From Lachnospiraceae bacterium (lineage in GTDB: Bacteria > Bacillota > Clostridia > Lachnospirales > Lachnospiraceae): a DNA stretch of 64,000 bases. Position 1 is the stretch's first letter. Every line of letters starts with the position of its first letter. The DNA lies in NCBI GenBank assembly GCA_022799755.1, contig JAAWOU010000002.1, positions 43,454-107,453 on the forward strand, read 5' to 3'. Shown here in pieces: positions 44,700 through 53,490 of this stretch. The notes beneath the pieces were generated by a model. The model ran no database searches and was not told the origin of the DNA. It saw nothing but the letters and a program-made list of their open reading frames with translations. The translations under genes were made by a program, and so were the position numbers.

Positions 44700-45670
44700 A
44701 AAAGAAATTTGCGGGCCACTATGCTTCCCTGCGGGCAAGGCTTGTGGGGAGGCCCGGCCACAGAGGGTGGCTGTTCAAGGCAATGATCTATGTGCTGCTG
44801 GTGTCCATCGGATTCGTATATCTGTATCCGGTGCTGAGCATGTTCGTCACCAGCCTCATGGGGCTTCCGGATCTGCTGGACGCGGCGGTGAAATGGGTGC
44901 CCACGGCAGTGACCCTGGACAATTACAGAGAGGCGCTGGATGTGATGCGGGTGAAAGAGACCCTGATCAACTCCGTGGTGGGAGCCCTGCTGCCGGCCCT
45001 GGCCCAGACGGCGGTGTGCGCCCTGACGGGGTATGGTCTTGCCAGATACCAGGTGCCGCTGAAAAAGCTGATCATCGGACTGCTCATCGTCACATTCGTA
45101 GTGCCGCCCTATGTGCTGCTGGTGCCCAATTACGTCATGTTCTCCGATTACGGGCTGCTGGGGACTTTGAAGACGCTGATCTATCCGGCCATGCTGGGAC
45201 AGGGGATGAAAAGTGCGATCTTTGTGCTGATCTTCATGCAGTTCTTCCGCCAGACCCCGCTGTCTTTGGACGAGGCGGCCCGGGTGGACGGCGCGGGCGA
45301 GGCCAGGATCTTTTTCGGGATCGCGGTACCCCTGGCAGTGCCGGCGTTTATCATCAGCTTCCTGTTTTCCTTTGTGTGGTATTGGAACGAGACCTATTTC
45401 ACCGCCCTGTATTTAAACGGGAACAATATCGGGGATACCACAAAGGTCAGCACCATGCTGCTGGAACTGCAGAATTTCGACGCCATGTACAAGCAGCGGG
45501 TTCAGCAGGTGGCAAGCTGGGGTGCTTCCGTCATGGGGGAATCCGTGGCCAATGAGGCCGTTAAGATGGCGGCCACGGTGATCACCATTCTGCCTCTGCT
45601 GATTTTATACTTCTGTCTCCAGAAGTATTTCGTGGAGGGAATCGACAGAACCGGTATCACCGGCGAATAG
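44696..45670 (+). CDS. Sugar ABC transporter permease, MalG type (first)
   Basis: A 324-residue permease with six helices, beginning at an ATG that overlaps the previous stop (GGAAAGGGG as binding site). The coupling motif is SLDEAARVDGAGEARIFFGI. The long loop after the first helix (GLPDLLDAAVKWVPTAVTLD) is typical of MalG-type subunits. It forms a pair with the preceding permease. Confidence 0.92.
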   Translation: MKKKFAGHYASLRARLVGRPGHRGWLFKAMIYVLLVSIGFVYLYPVLSMFVTSLMGLPDLLDAAVKWVPTAVTLDNYREALDVMRVKETLINSVVGALLPALAQTAVCALTGYGLARYQVPLKKLIIGLLIVTFVVPPYVLLVPNYVMFSDYGLLGTLKTLIYPAMLGQGMKSAIFVLIFMQFFRQTPLSLDEAARVDGAGEARIFFGIAVPLAVPAFIISFLFSFVWYWNETYFTALYLNGNNIGDTTKVSTMLLELQNFDAMYKQRVQQVASWGASVMGESVANEAVKMAATVITILPLLILYFCLQKYFVEGIDRTGITGE

Positions 45671-45733
45671 AAAACGAGCAAAAAGCGTTCACTCCGGCGC
45701 TGCCGGACGAATTGCAATGGAAAGTGCCTGAAC

Positions 45734-45771
45734 GGCTTCCCTGCGGGAAGAAAGCTTCCCTGCAGGAAGCC
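45734..45771 (+). other. Stem-loop upstream of the lipoprotein binding-protein gene
   Basis: GGCTTCC and GGAAGCC form a 7-bp stem with a partly paired loop. No T-run follows, so it is not a classical terminator. It lies in a 148-bp gap within the operon and may protect the downstream transcript or dampen read-through. Confidence 0.5.
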
Positions 45772-45818
45772 TGACAGAATAGATGTGAAATCAAAAAAAT
45801 TTTTAAAGGAGGTTTTTT

Positions 45819-47306
45819 ATGAAAAGAACCAAGAAAGCAATTGCGTTGGCATTGGCAATGTCCCTGACGGCGGCCGCGGCAGGCTGCGGGAATTCCGACT
45901 CCGGAAGCGCTGCTTCGGATAGCCGGGAGAGCAAATCCCAGGAGAGCAAAGCGCCCGAGGGCGCAGAGGGCGGGGAAGAACAGAGCCCGGAGGCAGCCGC
46001 CCAGGGAGAGGACGGGGCAGAGAGCGTACAGGGCGAGAGCGGACTTCCGCCCATGACCGAGGAGGAGATCACCCTGACTTATGCCTGCTGGGGCCTTGCG
46101 GAAAAGGGAGAGATTGAGGCAAAGGATAAGCAGATCGAGGCTTTCGAGAAAGCCTATCCCAATATCCATGTGGAGTTCGTCACCATCGACCAGGCCACCT
46201 GGGACGACAGTCTGACCTCCATGGCTGCCACGGGAAGCCTGCCGGACGTGTTCTGGGTATTCAGCGCCACCAATGCCGTGGCCAATGAATGGGCCCTGGA
46301 TGTGACGGACTATTACGAGGCGGATCCGGACGCAAGGGAAGTATACCCGGAGATGGTGGAGAACGCCAAATTAAACGGCAGGCTCTACTGCATGCCCACG
46401 GTCATGTTCCCGTACCTGGTATTTTTGAACAAGACATACTTTGAGAAGTACAATGAGCCCCTGCCCTCCTATGACTGGACCATGGATGAGTTCAAGGAGA
46501 TCGCGGAGAGGATCACCCATCCGGAGGAGTTTTACTTCGGTACCTCCAATCCGAACTACATTGACTACTTCCCGGCGCTGTACGAGGGATATTCCAACAG
46601 AGGCTGGGACGGAGAGGAGTATCATTTTGACCAGGTATGGGTGGATGCCCTGAACCTGAAGTATGACTGGATCGACGACGACACTCTGGAGTGGGAGTCC
46701 GCGGAGGATAAGCTGCGTTACTTAGGCGATGAGGGCGCATGGCCTCCGGCATTCGGAAGAAGCGCCATGCACTTTGACTGGAGCTGGACCATTGCGGCCT
46801 TTGAGGATGCCTACACGGCCCAGTCCGGCTGCGAATTCCTGTATTACCCCCAGCCCGCCGGCCCCTCCGGGGCAGAGATGGCCGTGGTGGACTACGGCGT
46901 GATCTCCGCTGCCACAGAGCATCCCAGGGAGGCATGGGAACTGCAGAAATGGACCTCCTGGGGCAAGGAGGGCGTGCTGAACCGCTATGAGGGGTATAAG
47001 CAGGCAGGGCTCACCGCAATTTCCCGTATGCCGGTCACAAGCAACAGCGAAGCCTGGGCTGCGGTGAAAAGTTTTACGGACAGGGAGGACTTCTTAGCCC
47101 TCTACGATCATCTGGAGAAGACCAACATCGTCTCCAGCACCACCAGCGTAGCGCCGGGTTACAATGAGATGACTACCTGGATGGATGAGAACGGGATCTG
47201 GGGAAAACTGGACAGCCGGGAGGTCTCCCCTGCGGATGTGGCCGCGGAGCTTACCCAGAAAGCCAATGAATTAAAGGATGAATGGCTGGCGAATCATGTA
47301 AAGTAA
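45819..47306 (+). CDS. Sugar-binding lipoprotein
   Basis: A 495-residue extracellular solute-binding protein of type 1. The signal peptide ends at AAAGC with Cys23 as lipidated residue, and a long Ser/Glu-rich tether (25-75) follows. The binding fold starts at ITLTYACWGLAEKG and includes FEKAYPNIHVEFVTID and GSLPDVFWVFSATNAVANEW. AAAGGAGG precedes the start. It delivers its ligand to the neighbouring permeases. Stem-loops lie on both sides of the gene. Confidence 0.93.
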   Translation: MKRTKKAIALALAMSLTAAAAGCGNSDSGSAASDSRESKSQESKAPEGAEGGEEQSPEAAAQGEDGAESVQGESGLPPMTEEEITLTYACWGLAEKGEIEAKDKQIEAFEKAYPNIHVEFVTIDQATWDDSLTSMAATGSLPDVFWVFSATNAVANEWALDVTDYYEADPDAREVYPEMVENAKLNGRLYCMPTVMFPYLVFLNKTYFEKYNEPLPSYDWTMDEFKEIAERITHPEEFYFGTSNPNYIDYFPALYEGYSNRGWDGEEYHFDQVWVDALNLKYDWIDDDTLEWESAEDKLRYLGDEGAWPPAFGRSAMHFDWSWTIAAFEDAYTAQSGCEFLYYPQPAGPSGAEMAVVDYGVISAATEHPREAWELQKWTSWGKEGVLNRYEGYKQAGLTAISRMPVTSNSEAWAAVKSFTDREDFLALYDHLEKTNIVSSTTSVAPGYNEMTTWMDENGIWGKLDSREVSPADVAAELTQKANELKDEWLANHVK

Positions 47307-47315
47307 ATCGGGTCA

Positions 47316-47345
47316 TGCCCTGCCGGTGGCTGTGCCGGCAGGGCA
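47316..47345 (+). other. Strong stem-loop after the binding-protein gene
   Basis: An 11-bp perfect stem (TGCCCTGCCGG with CCGGCAGGGCA, 8-base loop) starts 10 bp after the stop codon. It lacks a T-run, so it more likely stabilises the upstream mRNA end and lowers expression of the following permease than terminates fully. Confidence 0.65.
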
Positions 47346-47362
47346 CAGAAAGGGAGGTTGTC

Positions 47363-48226
47363 ATGAAAGGTGTTACCATCAATCCGAAAGGCTTCCATAA
47401 GGGACAGATTAAATTCTACGTGGTGCTGATCCCCCTTGCGCTGTTCATGGCGCTGCCCATTGTCTATATTATCAGTCATGCCTTTAAGCCGCCAAGCGAG
47501 CTGTTCGCGTTTCCCCCCAGGTTCTTCGTAAAGTCTCCCACCGCGGACAATTTCCGGAATCTGGCCAAGGTATCCGGAGGCTCGGTGGTATCCGTGGGCA
47601 GATATGCCTTTAACAGCATTCTGGTGACGGTGTCGGTGGTGTGCGCCAACATGGTGGTGGGCTCCATGGCGGGTTTTGCCCTGTCCAAGCTGGACTTTAA
47701 GGGGAAGAAAGTTCTCTTTGAGATCAATACCCTGTCCATGATGTTCGTGCCGGCAGCGGTGCTGATTCCCAGATACCTGGTCATGGACAGAATCCATATC
47801 ATGGACACGTATTTCGCCCATATCCTGCCACTGCTTGCCATGCCCGTGGGAATGTTTCTGGTAAAGCAGTTTATCGACCAGGTGCCGGACGAGCTCATCG
47901 AGGCGGCGGTGGTGGACGGGGCGAATAAGTTCACCATATACAGAATCGTGATCCTGCCCCTGATCAAACCGGCCCTGGCCACGGTGTGCATCCTGTCTTT
48001 CCAGCAGGTCTGGGGGAATCTGGAGACCTCCAACATGTTCACCACCAAAGAGAGCATGCGGACGCTGGCGTTTTTCATGAATACGCTGATCAATGCCAAT
48101 GCCTCCGTGGCGGGACAGGGAATCTCCGCTGCCGCGGCGCTTATTATGTTTGTGCCGAATATCGTCCTGTTCATCATTCTCCAGAGCAATGTGATGAACA
48201 CTATGGCATATTCGGGAATCAAGTAA
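47363..48226 (+). CDS. Sugar ABC transporter permease, MalG type (second)
   Basis: A 287-residue six-helix permease after GGGAGGTTGTC. The N-terminus FYVVLIPLALFMALPIVYII and the loop SHAFKPPSELFAFPPRFFVK are typical of MalG-type subunits. The coupling motif is ELIEAAVVDGANKFTIYRIV. With two MalF- and two MalG-type subunits in the operon, it may pair with the permease at 38634-39524. Confidence 0.91.
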   Translation: MKGVTINPKGFHKGQIKFYVVLIPLALFMALPIVYIISHAFKPPSELFAFPPRFFVKSPTADNFRNLAKVSGGSVVSVGRYAFNSILVTVSVVCANMVVGSMAGFALSKLDFKGKKVLFEINTLSMMFVPAAVLIPRYLVMDRIHIMDTYFAHILPLLAMPVGMFLVKQFIDQVPDELIEAAVVDGANKFTIYRIVILPLIKPALATVCILSFQQVWGNLETSNMFTTKESMRTLAFFMNTLINANASVAGQGISAAAALIMFVPNIVLFIILQSNVMNTMAYSGIK

Positions 48227-48260
48227 GGAGGCTGCGGCATAACGCAGGTCAGGAGGGCGT

Positions 48261-50789
48261 ATGGGGAAGAGGAGAATGAAAGGCATGGGAGGGGCTGCCC
48301 TGGTTCTGGCCTGGACTCTGACGGCAGGTTTGTGCGCCTGCGGGGATGAGGATGCCGGGCAGCGAAATGATACGGCGCGAAACGGCGGGGCCCGGACAGA
48401 GACTTTAGCCACGGAATCGGAGGAGACAATGGAAAGGATAAGCTATCTGCAGAACCCCATTTCCGGCGTCAGGGAGGACACCTGGTATGACTACGGTACC
48501 GGGGATCCTTTTGTGATGCGGTACAATGGGGCGTATTATCTGTACATGAGTACAAGGGACACGGAGAGCGGGGTGAAATGCTTCCGCTCGCGGGATCTGG
48601 TAAACTGGAGCTATCAGGGGCTGTGCTGCACGGAGGAGATCACAAAGGGAGCCTACGCCCCGGAGGTGGTGTACTACAACGGCAGCTTCTACATGTACAC
48701 CTCCCCGGCAGGAAACGGGCATTATGTGTTAAAGAGCGACTCCCCCACGGGACCGTTTCTGAAAGATTCGGATAATTTCGGGCTGTCTATAGACGGCTCT
48801 GTCTTCATAGACGACGACGGAAAATGGTATTTTCTCCACGCCGGAGACAACTGCATCCTGGCAAACGAGATGACGGCGCCCAACGAGGTAAGCCCGGTGT
48901 CCAAATCCACCAACACCTCCATGGGAGGCTGGACGGAAGGGGCCATGACCGTCAAACATGACGGCCGTTACTATATGACTTATACGGGGAATCATGTGTT
49001 CAGCAAAGGATACCGCATCAACTACGCGGTGGGAGACAGCTTCGCAAATGTGGCTCCCTCGCCGGACAATCCGGCCCTGGTCCATACCCTGGGGGAGACT
49101 TACGGCATCGGACACAGCTCCACGGTAAAGGGCCCGGATCTGGACAGCTATTATATCGTATACCATACTTTGACGGGACGCGCCAGGGAGGGCATGCCCA
49201 AACGGGAGATGAATATAGACAGAATTGTCTTCAACGGGGACAGGATGGAGATCCTGGGACCTACGGTCACGGAGCAGCAATTCCCTGACTTTCCGGAGAT
49301 TTACGCCTGGTTTGAACAGGGGGAAGATCTGGCGGGCTGGGAGATACAGGGAGAGGGTGCGGTGACAGAAGACGCCGGGACCGGAGGAGCGCTGCATTTG
49401 ACAGCCGGGAGCCGGATCCTGAGCAAAGAGTCTCTGGGGGACGAATTCACGGCAGAGTACAATTTGCGCTCCCCGGACGGATGCGGCCGGATAGGAGGCT
49501 ATTTCCACTACATGGACGAGGACAATTACGGAGCCTTTGAGATCGACTTAGGCAGCGGAGAAGTCCGGGCCGTTACCGTGGAGGCAGGCAAGGCCGCAAG
49601 GCAGGAGATGACATTGCCGGAGAGCTTCGGGGAGCCTGCGGACTTCGGGGTGAACCAGACCTTTCAGGTGGAGAAGAAAAACGGCGTGTATACCCTGTAT
49701 TTTCAGGACAAAGCGCTGGGGACTTTCCGGTGCGGGCTGCAGGCGGGGGCGTTCGGGTACTTTGCGGAGGGCTGCGAGGCTGTCTTCGGGTACATCGGAG
49801 CCAGTGGCGCTGCGGGCGGAGACAGCGCCTGTACCTATGAGAAGCCTCTGCCCGGGAGGGTCCAGGGGATCCATACCTGCAATCTGTCCGGTCAGGCCCG
49901 GCCCGGGGAGGGGATCGAGGGAAGCCAAAGCCTGTTCCTCGGCGCTGAGGGCAGCTACGGGGAGTATCGGGTGAGAGTGGAGGAGGACGGACTTTACAAT
50001 TTCTCCGTGCTGTATGCGGCGGAGACGGACGCGGCGTACGATATTTACCTGGACGGGACGGCGCTTCTAAGCCAGGCGGCGCCGGCGCCCGGGACCCAGG
50101 GGGATTACCGCACCGCCTGTCTGCAGGCCCTGAAGCTGGAAAAAGGGACCCACACCCTGAGGCTGGAAGTGCGCCGGGGCGCCCTGGCCGTATCCTCGTT
50201 TACGGTCTCTCCCTATGAAGAGGTGGAGGAGCTTGTGGTGGAATATGAGGTCATGGCGGACGATGCGCTGCTCTATTCCGACGGCACATGGCGGATACAG
50301 GACGGGGTCTTAAAGCTGACGGATCCCTCCAGGCCTGTGGGAAAGCGCCTGTATGGAAGCGAAGCTTACGGGGATTACGCGGCGGAGGCGGATATTACGC
50401 CGCTGGACGAGGACATGGATATAGGCATTCTGTTCCGGGCGGGGAATCCCGCCAAGGGAGGCGCCGGGGACGACGCGGTCAAAGGGACTTATTTTGTCCA
50501 GGGATATTACGCGGGGATGACCCGAAACGGTCTCTGCCTGCTGAAGATAAACTACGGGCGGGAAGAGCTAGCAAAGGTACCCATGGAGTTTGCCGCAAAT
50601 GAGACATATCATATGAAAGTGGAGGCGGAGGGCTGCAGGATACGCGTCTACATCGGGGACAGACTCTGCCTGGAATATGAGGACCAAGAGAGGCCTTTCC
50701 TCTGGGGAAGCGCGGGAGTGAGGGGGTTTCTGTGCGAAGCACAGATCGACCGTTTCCGGATAGCGGGGCCAGACCGAAATCCCAAGTAA
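48261..50789 (+). CDS. GH43-family lipoprotein with C-terminal binding modules
   Basis: An 842-residue surface enzyme. The lipobox LCAC places the lipid on Cys27. Residues about 60-350 form a five-bladed GH43-type propeller with the catalytic base Asp82 (TGDPFVMRYNG), the Asp178 that tunes acidity (SIDGSVFIDDDG) and the acid Glu226 (GGWTEGAMT). The remaining 490 residues are beta-rich, with at least one domain like a concanavalin-type module (350-520) and two further sandwich modules. Substrates in the family are arabinosides and xylosides, sometimes beta-galactosides. It trims the glycan outside before import. AGGAGG precedes the ATG; last gene of the operon. Confidence 0.88.
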   Translation: MGKRRMKGMGGAALVLAWTLTAGLCACGDEDAGQRNDTARNGGARTETLATESEETMERISYLQNPISGVREDTWYDYGTGDPFVMRYNGAYYLYMSTRDTESGVKCFRSRDLVNWSYQGLCCTEEITKGAYAPEVVYYNGSFYMYTSPAGNGHYVLKSDSPTGPFLKDSDNFGLSIDGSVFIDDDGKWYFLHAGDNCILANEMTAPNEVSPVSKSTNTSMGGWTEGAMTVKHDGRYYMTYTGNHVFSKGYRINYAVGDSFANVAPSPDNPALVHTLGETYGIGHSSTVKGPDLDSYYIVYHTLTGRAREGMPKREMNIDRIVFNGDRMEILGPTVTEQQFPDFPEIYAWFEQGEDLAGWEIQGEGAVTEDAGTGGALHLTAGSRILSKESLGDEFTAEYNLRSPDGCGRIGGYFHYMDEDNYGAFEIDLGSGEVRAVTVEAGKAARQEMTLPESFGEPADFGVNQTFQVEKKNGVYTLYFQDKALGTFRCGLQAGAFGYFAEGCEAVFGYIGASGAAGGDSACTYEKPLPGRVQGIHTCNLSGQARPGEGIEGSQSLFLGAEGSYGEYRVRVEEDGLYNFSVLYAAETDAAYDIYLDGTALLSQAAPAPGTQGDYRTACLQALKLEKGTHTLRLEVRRGALAVSSFTVSPYEEVEELVVEYEVMADDALLYSDGTWRIQDGVLKLTDPSRPVGKRLYGSEAYGDYAAEADITPLDEDMDIGILFRAGNPAKGGAGDDAVKGTYFVQGYYAGMTRNGLCLLKINYGREELAKVPMEFAANETYHMKVEAEGCRIRVYIGDRLCLEYEDQERPFLWGSAGVRGFLCEAQIDRFRIAGPDRNPK

Positions 50790-50812
50790 TCCTTACACTT
50801 CTGTCAGATTCC

Positions 50813-50842
50813 TTGGCATTGCCTGAGAGAATATGGTACAAT
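50813..50842 (+). promoter_or_regulatory. Promoter of the second two-component operon
   Basis: TTGGCA at 50813-50818, an 18-bp spacer and TACAAT at 50837-50842. The -10 box lies within a large palindrome. Confidence 0.55.
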
Positions 50843-50858
50843 GGACTGTACCATATTC
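50829..50858. promoter_or_regulatory. Large palindrome over the -10 box
   Basis: Two 12-bp perfect arms, GAATATGGTACA and TGTACCATATTC, are separated by 6 bp. The position fits a repressor operator or an RNA hairpin at the very 5' end of the transcript, just before the GGAGGAGG of the regulator gene. Confidence 0.65.
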
Positions 50859-50876
50859 CCCGGAGGAGGCGATTGG

Positions 50877-51554
50877 ATGGACACTGTATTTTTGTTGGAG
50901 GACGATGAGGCCATGTGCCGGGGCATTGCTCTGGCCCTGGTCGGCCCGGAGCGGACCGTGGTCTGTGCCGAAACGCTGCAGAAAGGAAGAGAGATTCTCC
51001 GCACAGGAGAGTTTCAGCTGGCGATTCTGGACGTAAATCTCCCGGATGGCAGCGGCCTGGAGCTTTTAAAGGAAAGCAAGAGCCGGTATCCGGATCTCCC
51101 CGTGATCCTCCTCACCGCAAATGACGGGGAGATTGACCAGGTCACGGGCCTGGAGGCCGGGGCGGACGACTATATTACCAAGCCTTTTTCCCTGGCGATT
51201 CTGCGGGCAAGAGTGAATGCCCAGCTGCGCAGGAAAGGCACGGAAAGAAAGGCGATCTGGGAGATGGAGCCTTTTTTGTTTGACTTTGGACGAATGGATT
51301 ACCGGAGGGAGGGCAGACCCATCGACCTGAGCAAAACGGAACAGCGTCTCCTGCGGGTTCTGGTGGAGAATCAGGGGCATGTGGTTCCACGGGAGACCCT
51401 GCTGGACAGAGTCTGGACGGACGGAGCGGAATATGTGGACGAAAACGCCCTGTCGGTGACGGTGAAGCGGCTGCGGGGCAAGCTGGAAGAGAATCCGTCC
51501 CAGCCCAGATGGCTGCGGACAGTCTACGGAATCGGATATATCTGGGAGATATGA
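50877..51554 (+). CDS. OmpR-family response regulator
   Basis: A 225-residue regulator: receiver with LLEDDEA, phospho-acceptor Asp52 (LAILDVNLPDGSG) and ADDYITKPF, then a winged helix with LSKTEQRLLRVLVENQGHVV and LSVTVKRLRGKLEE. The start at 50877 follows GGAGGAGG. It heads a set with the kinase and an ABC exporter, the usual layout of peptide-antibiotic response modules in Firmicutes. Confidence 0.94.
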   Translation: MDTVFLLEDDEAMCRGIALALVGPERTVVCAETLQKGREILRTGEFQLAILDVNLPDGSGLELLKESKSRYPDLPVILLTANDGEIDQVTGLEAGADDYITKPFSLAILRARVNAQLRRKGTERKAIWEMEPFLFDFGRMDYRREGRPIDLSKTEQRLLRVLVENQGHVVPRETLLDRVWTDGAEYVDENALSVTVKRLRGKLEENPSQPRWLRTVYGIGYIWEI

Positions 51555-51582
51555 AAGCGAAGTAGGGAGGCGAGAAATCGAG

Positions 51583-52512
51583 ATGAATCTTTGGCTTGGC
51601 CTGATTGCCGTTATATGCAGCGCGGCGGGAGTCTTGGCGCTGCTCTGCGCCCGGTTATCTGTCCGCCGTTCTAATCTGCGGCTGGAAGAGATGCTGGAGG
51701 CGGCCATGGGGGGGACTTTCCGGGAAAAGAGCTTCAGCGAGGATGTACACTCTGTCACGGAGGCCCGCATGGCTCAGTATCTGGCCTCCAATCAACTTCA
51801 CATCCGGAGGCTGGAGGAGCAGTTGGCTCAGATCAGCGGCCTCCTTTCGGATATTTCCCACCAGGCCCGCACGCCCATGACCAATATCAGTCTCTATGCC
51901 CAGCTTCTGGAGGAGCAGGAGCTGTCCGGGGAGGGCCGGAACCTGGCGGCAGAGCTGGAACGGCAGACGAACAAATTACAGGGCCTGATTGAGGCATTGG
52001 TGCAGTCTTCCCGCCTGGAATCAGGCCTGCTGGTGCTCCATCCCGTCCACGGAGATCTCTCCGCCGCCGGAGCGCGGGCTGCAGAGCAGTACAGGAGCCG
52101 GGCGGAGGAGAAGAGGATTTCCATTGTCCTGGAACTGTGCACGGCTCCTGCCGTGTTTGACGAAAAGTGGACCGAGGAGGCTGTCTGCAATCTGCTGGAC
52201 AATGCCGTGAAGTATACGCCGGAAGGGGGATGTATTACGATTCGCAGTCAAAGCTACGAGCTGTTTTCCAGAATCGATATCGCCGACACAGGCCCCGGCA
52301 TTCCGGAGGAGGAGCAGGCGAAGATTTTCGGGCGGTTCTATCGAGCCTCGGGAGCCTGGAAGCAGGAGGGAATCGGGATCGGCCTCTATCTCACCCGCAA
52401 GATACTGGCCGGCCAGGGGGGCTATGTGAAAGTGAGCAGCGCCCCTGGCCGGGGGAGCACTTTCTCCGTGTTTCTGCCGAAACTTTCGGAGCATTCCGAG
52501 AGGCACACATGA
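51583..52512 (+). CDS. Histidine kinase with a single membrane segment
   Basis: A 309-residue kinase. One hydrophobic helix at residues 4-23 is followed directly by cytoplasmic sequence, with no extracellular sensor. His93 in SDISHQARTPMTNI is the phosphorylation site. The ATPase domain has NLLDNAVKYTPEG, DTGPGIP and GIGIGLYLTRKIL. Small kinases of this kind usually receive the signal from their partner ABC transporter, here encoded just downstream. Confidence 0.92.
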   Translation: MNLWLGLIAVICSAAGVLALLCARLSVRRSNLRLEEMLEAAMGGTFREKSFSEDVHSVTEARMAQYLASNQLHIRRLEEQLAQISGLLSDISHQARTPMTNISLYAQLLEEQELSGEGRNLAAELERQTNKLQGLIEALVQSSRLESGLLVLHPVHGDLSAAGARAAEQYRSRAEEKRISIVLELCTAPAVFDEKWTEEAVCNLLDNAVKYTPEGGCITIRSQSYELFSRIDIADTGPGIPEEEQAKIFGRFYRASGAWKQEGIGIGLYLTRKILAGQGGYVKVSSAPGRGSTFSVFLPKLSEHSERHT

Positions 52513-52643
52513 GCGCCGAAGAACTGCAGGCCCTGAAGAGCATCCATGGCCGGGAAGCAGAGAGAGAACGGCGCCTGCAGCCGGCGGAAGCCCTGCAGAA
52601 ACGCAAGTTTGCTCCACAGGCTGTCCGAACAGTCACAATATGA
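52509..52643 (+). CDS. Possible 44-residue protein
   Basis: An ATG overlaps the kinase stop in an ATGA junction and opens a charged 44-codon frame beginning MSAEELQALKSIHG. There is no separate binding site and no recognised family; it may be chance. Confidence 0.2.
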   Translation: MSAEELQALKSIHGREAERERRLQPAEALQKRKFAPQAVRTVTI

Positions 52644-52698
52644 CAGTTCCGTTATATTTCAGAAAGATCCCGGAAAGATTTCTCTGCTATAGTAAGTA

Positions 52699-52707
52699 TG
52701 TTATAAT
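52699..52707 (+). promoter_or_regulatory. Extended -10 promoter before the ABC exporter genes
   Basis: TGTTATAAT is an extended -10 box with a perfect hexamer. The -35 region is weak. It would allow the transporter genes to be transcribed separately from the regulator genes. Confidence 0.6.
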
Positions 52708-52737
52708 GCAGATATTCGATTCGGAGGTATATGGAAA

Positions 52738-53490
52738 ATGACCGTATTGGAGACAAGAGGACTGAAAAAGTACTACGGAACAGGAGAAAACCAGGTGCGC
52801 GCCCTGGACGGGGTTGACCTGCGGATAGAGGCCGGGGAATTCCTTACGATCGTGGGCACGTCCGGCTCCGGGAAATCCACGCTGCTTCACATGCTGGGAG
52901 GACTGGACAGACCTACCGACGGTAAGGTGGAGGTGGAGGGCAAGGATATCTTTGCCATGAAAGACGAGGCTCTGACCATCTTCAGGCGGCGGAAGATCGG
53001 ATTTGTGTTCCAGGCCTATAACCTGGTGCCCGTCCTGTCGGCCTGGGAGAATATCATCCTGCCTGTCCAGCTGGACAGAGGGCGGGTAGATCAGGACTAT
53101 GTGCGGCAGATCGTCGAACTGCTGGGCCTGGAACAGAAGCTGCACAGTCTTCCAAGCCAGCTCTCCGGCGGCCAGCAGCAGAGGGTGGCGATTGCCCGTG
53201 CGCTGGCCGCGAAGCCCGCCATTCTCTTAGCGGACGAGCCTACCGGGAATCTGGATTCCCGGACCAGCCAGGATGTTTTAAGCCTGATGAAGGTCACATG
53301 CCGGACCTTTTCTCAGACCATGGTGGTAATCACCCACAACGAGGAGATTGCCCAGCTGGCCCACCGGATTGTCCGCATCGAGGACGGGCGGATTGCGGGA
53401 AGCTCGTACGGGAAAGGGCGGGAAGATAGTTCCCTCCCCACAGGCACGCCGCAGCGCGGGAGCGGTGACAAAACAGGAGGTGCGAGATGA
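52738..53490 (+). CDS. ABC transporter ATPase, MacB/BceA type
   Basis: A 250-residue ATPase with Walker [11 protein letters not shown]-loop [12 protein letters not shown], signature [15 protein letters not shown] and Walker [13 protein letters not shown]. It belongs to the LolD/MacB group that works with FtsX-type permeases and does mechanical work on lipids or peptides rather than classical transport. Its stop overlaps the permease start by 4 bp. Confidence 0.95.
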   Translation: MTVLETRGLKKYYGTGENQVRALDGVDLRIEAGEFLTIVGTSGSGKSTLLHMLGGLDRPTDGKVEVEGKDIFAMKDEALTIFRRRKIGFVFQAYNLVPVLSAWENIILPVQLDRGRVDQDYVRQIVELLGLEQKLHSLPSQLSGGQQQRVAIARALAAKPAILLADEPTGNLDSRTSQDVLSLMKVTCRTFSQTMVVITHNEEIAQLAHRIVRIEDGRIAGSSYGKGREDSSLPTGTPQRGSGDKTGGAR

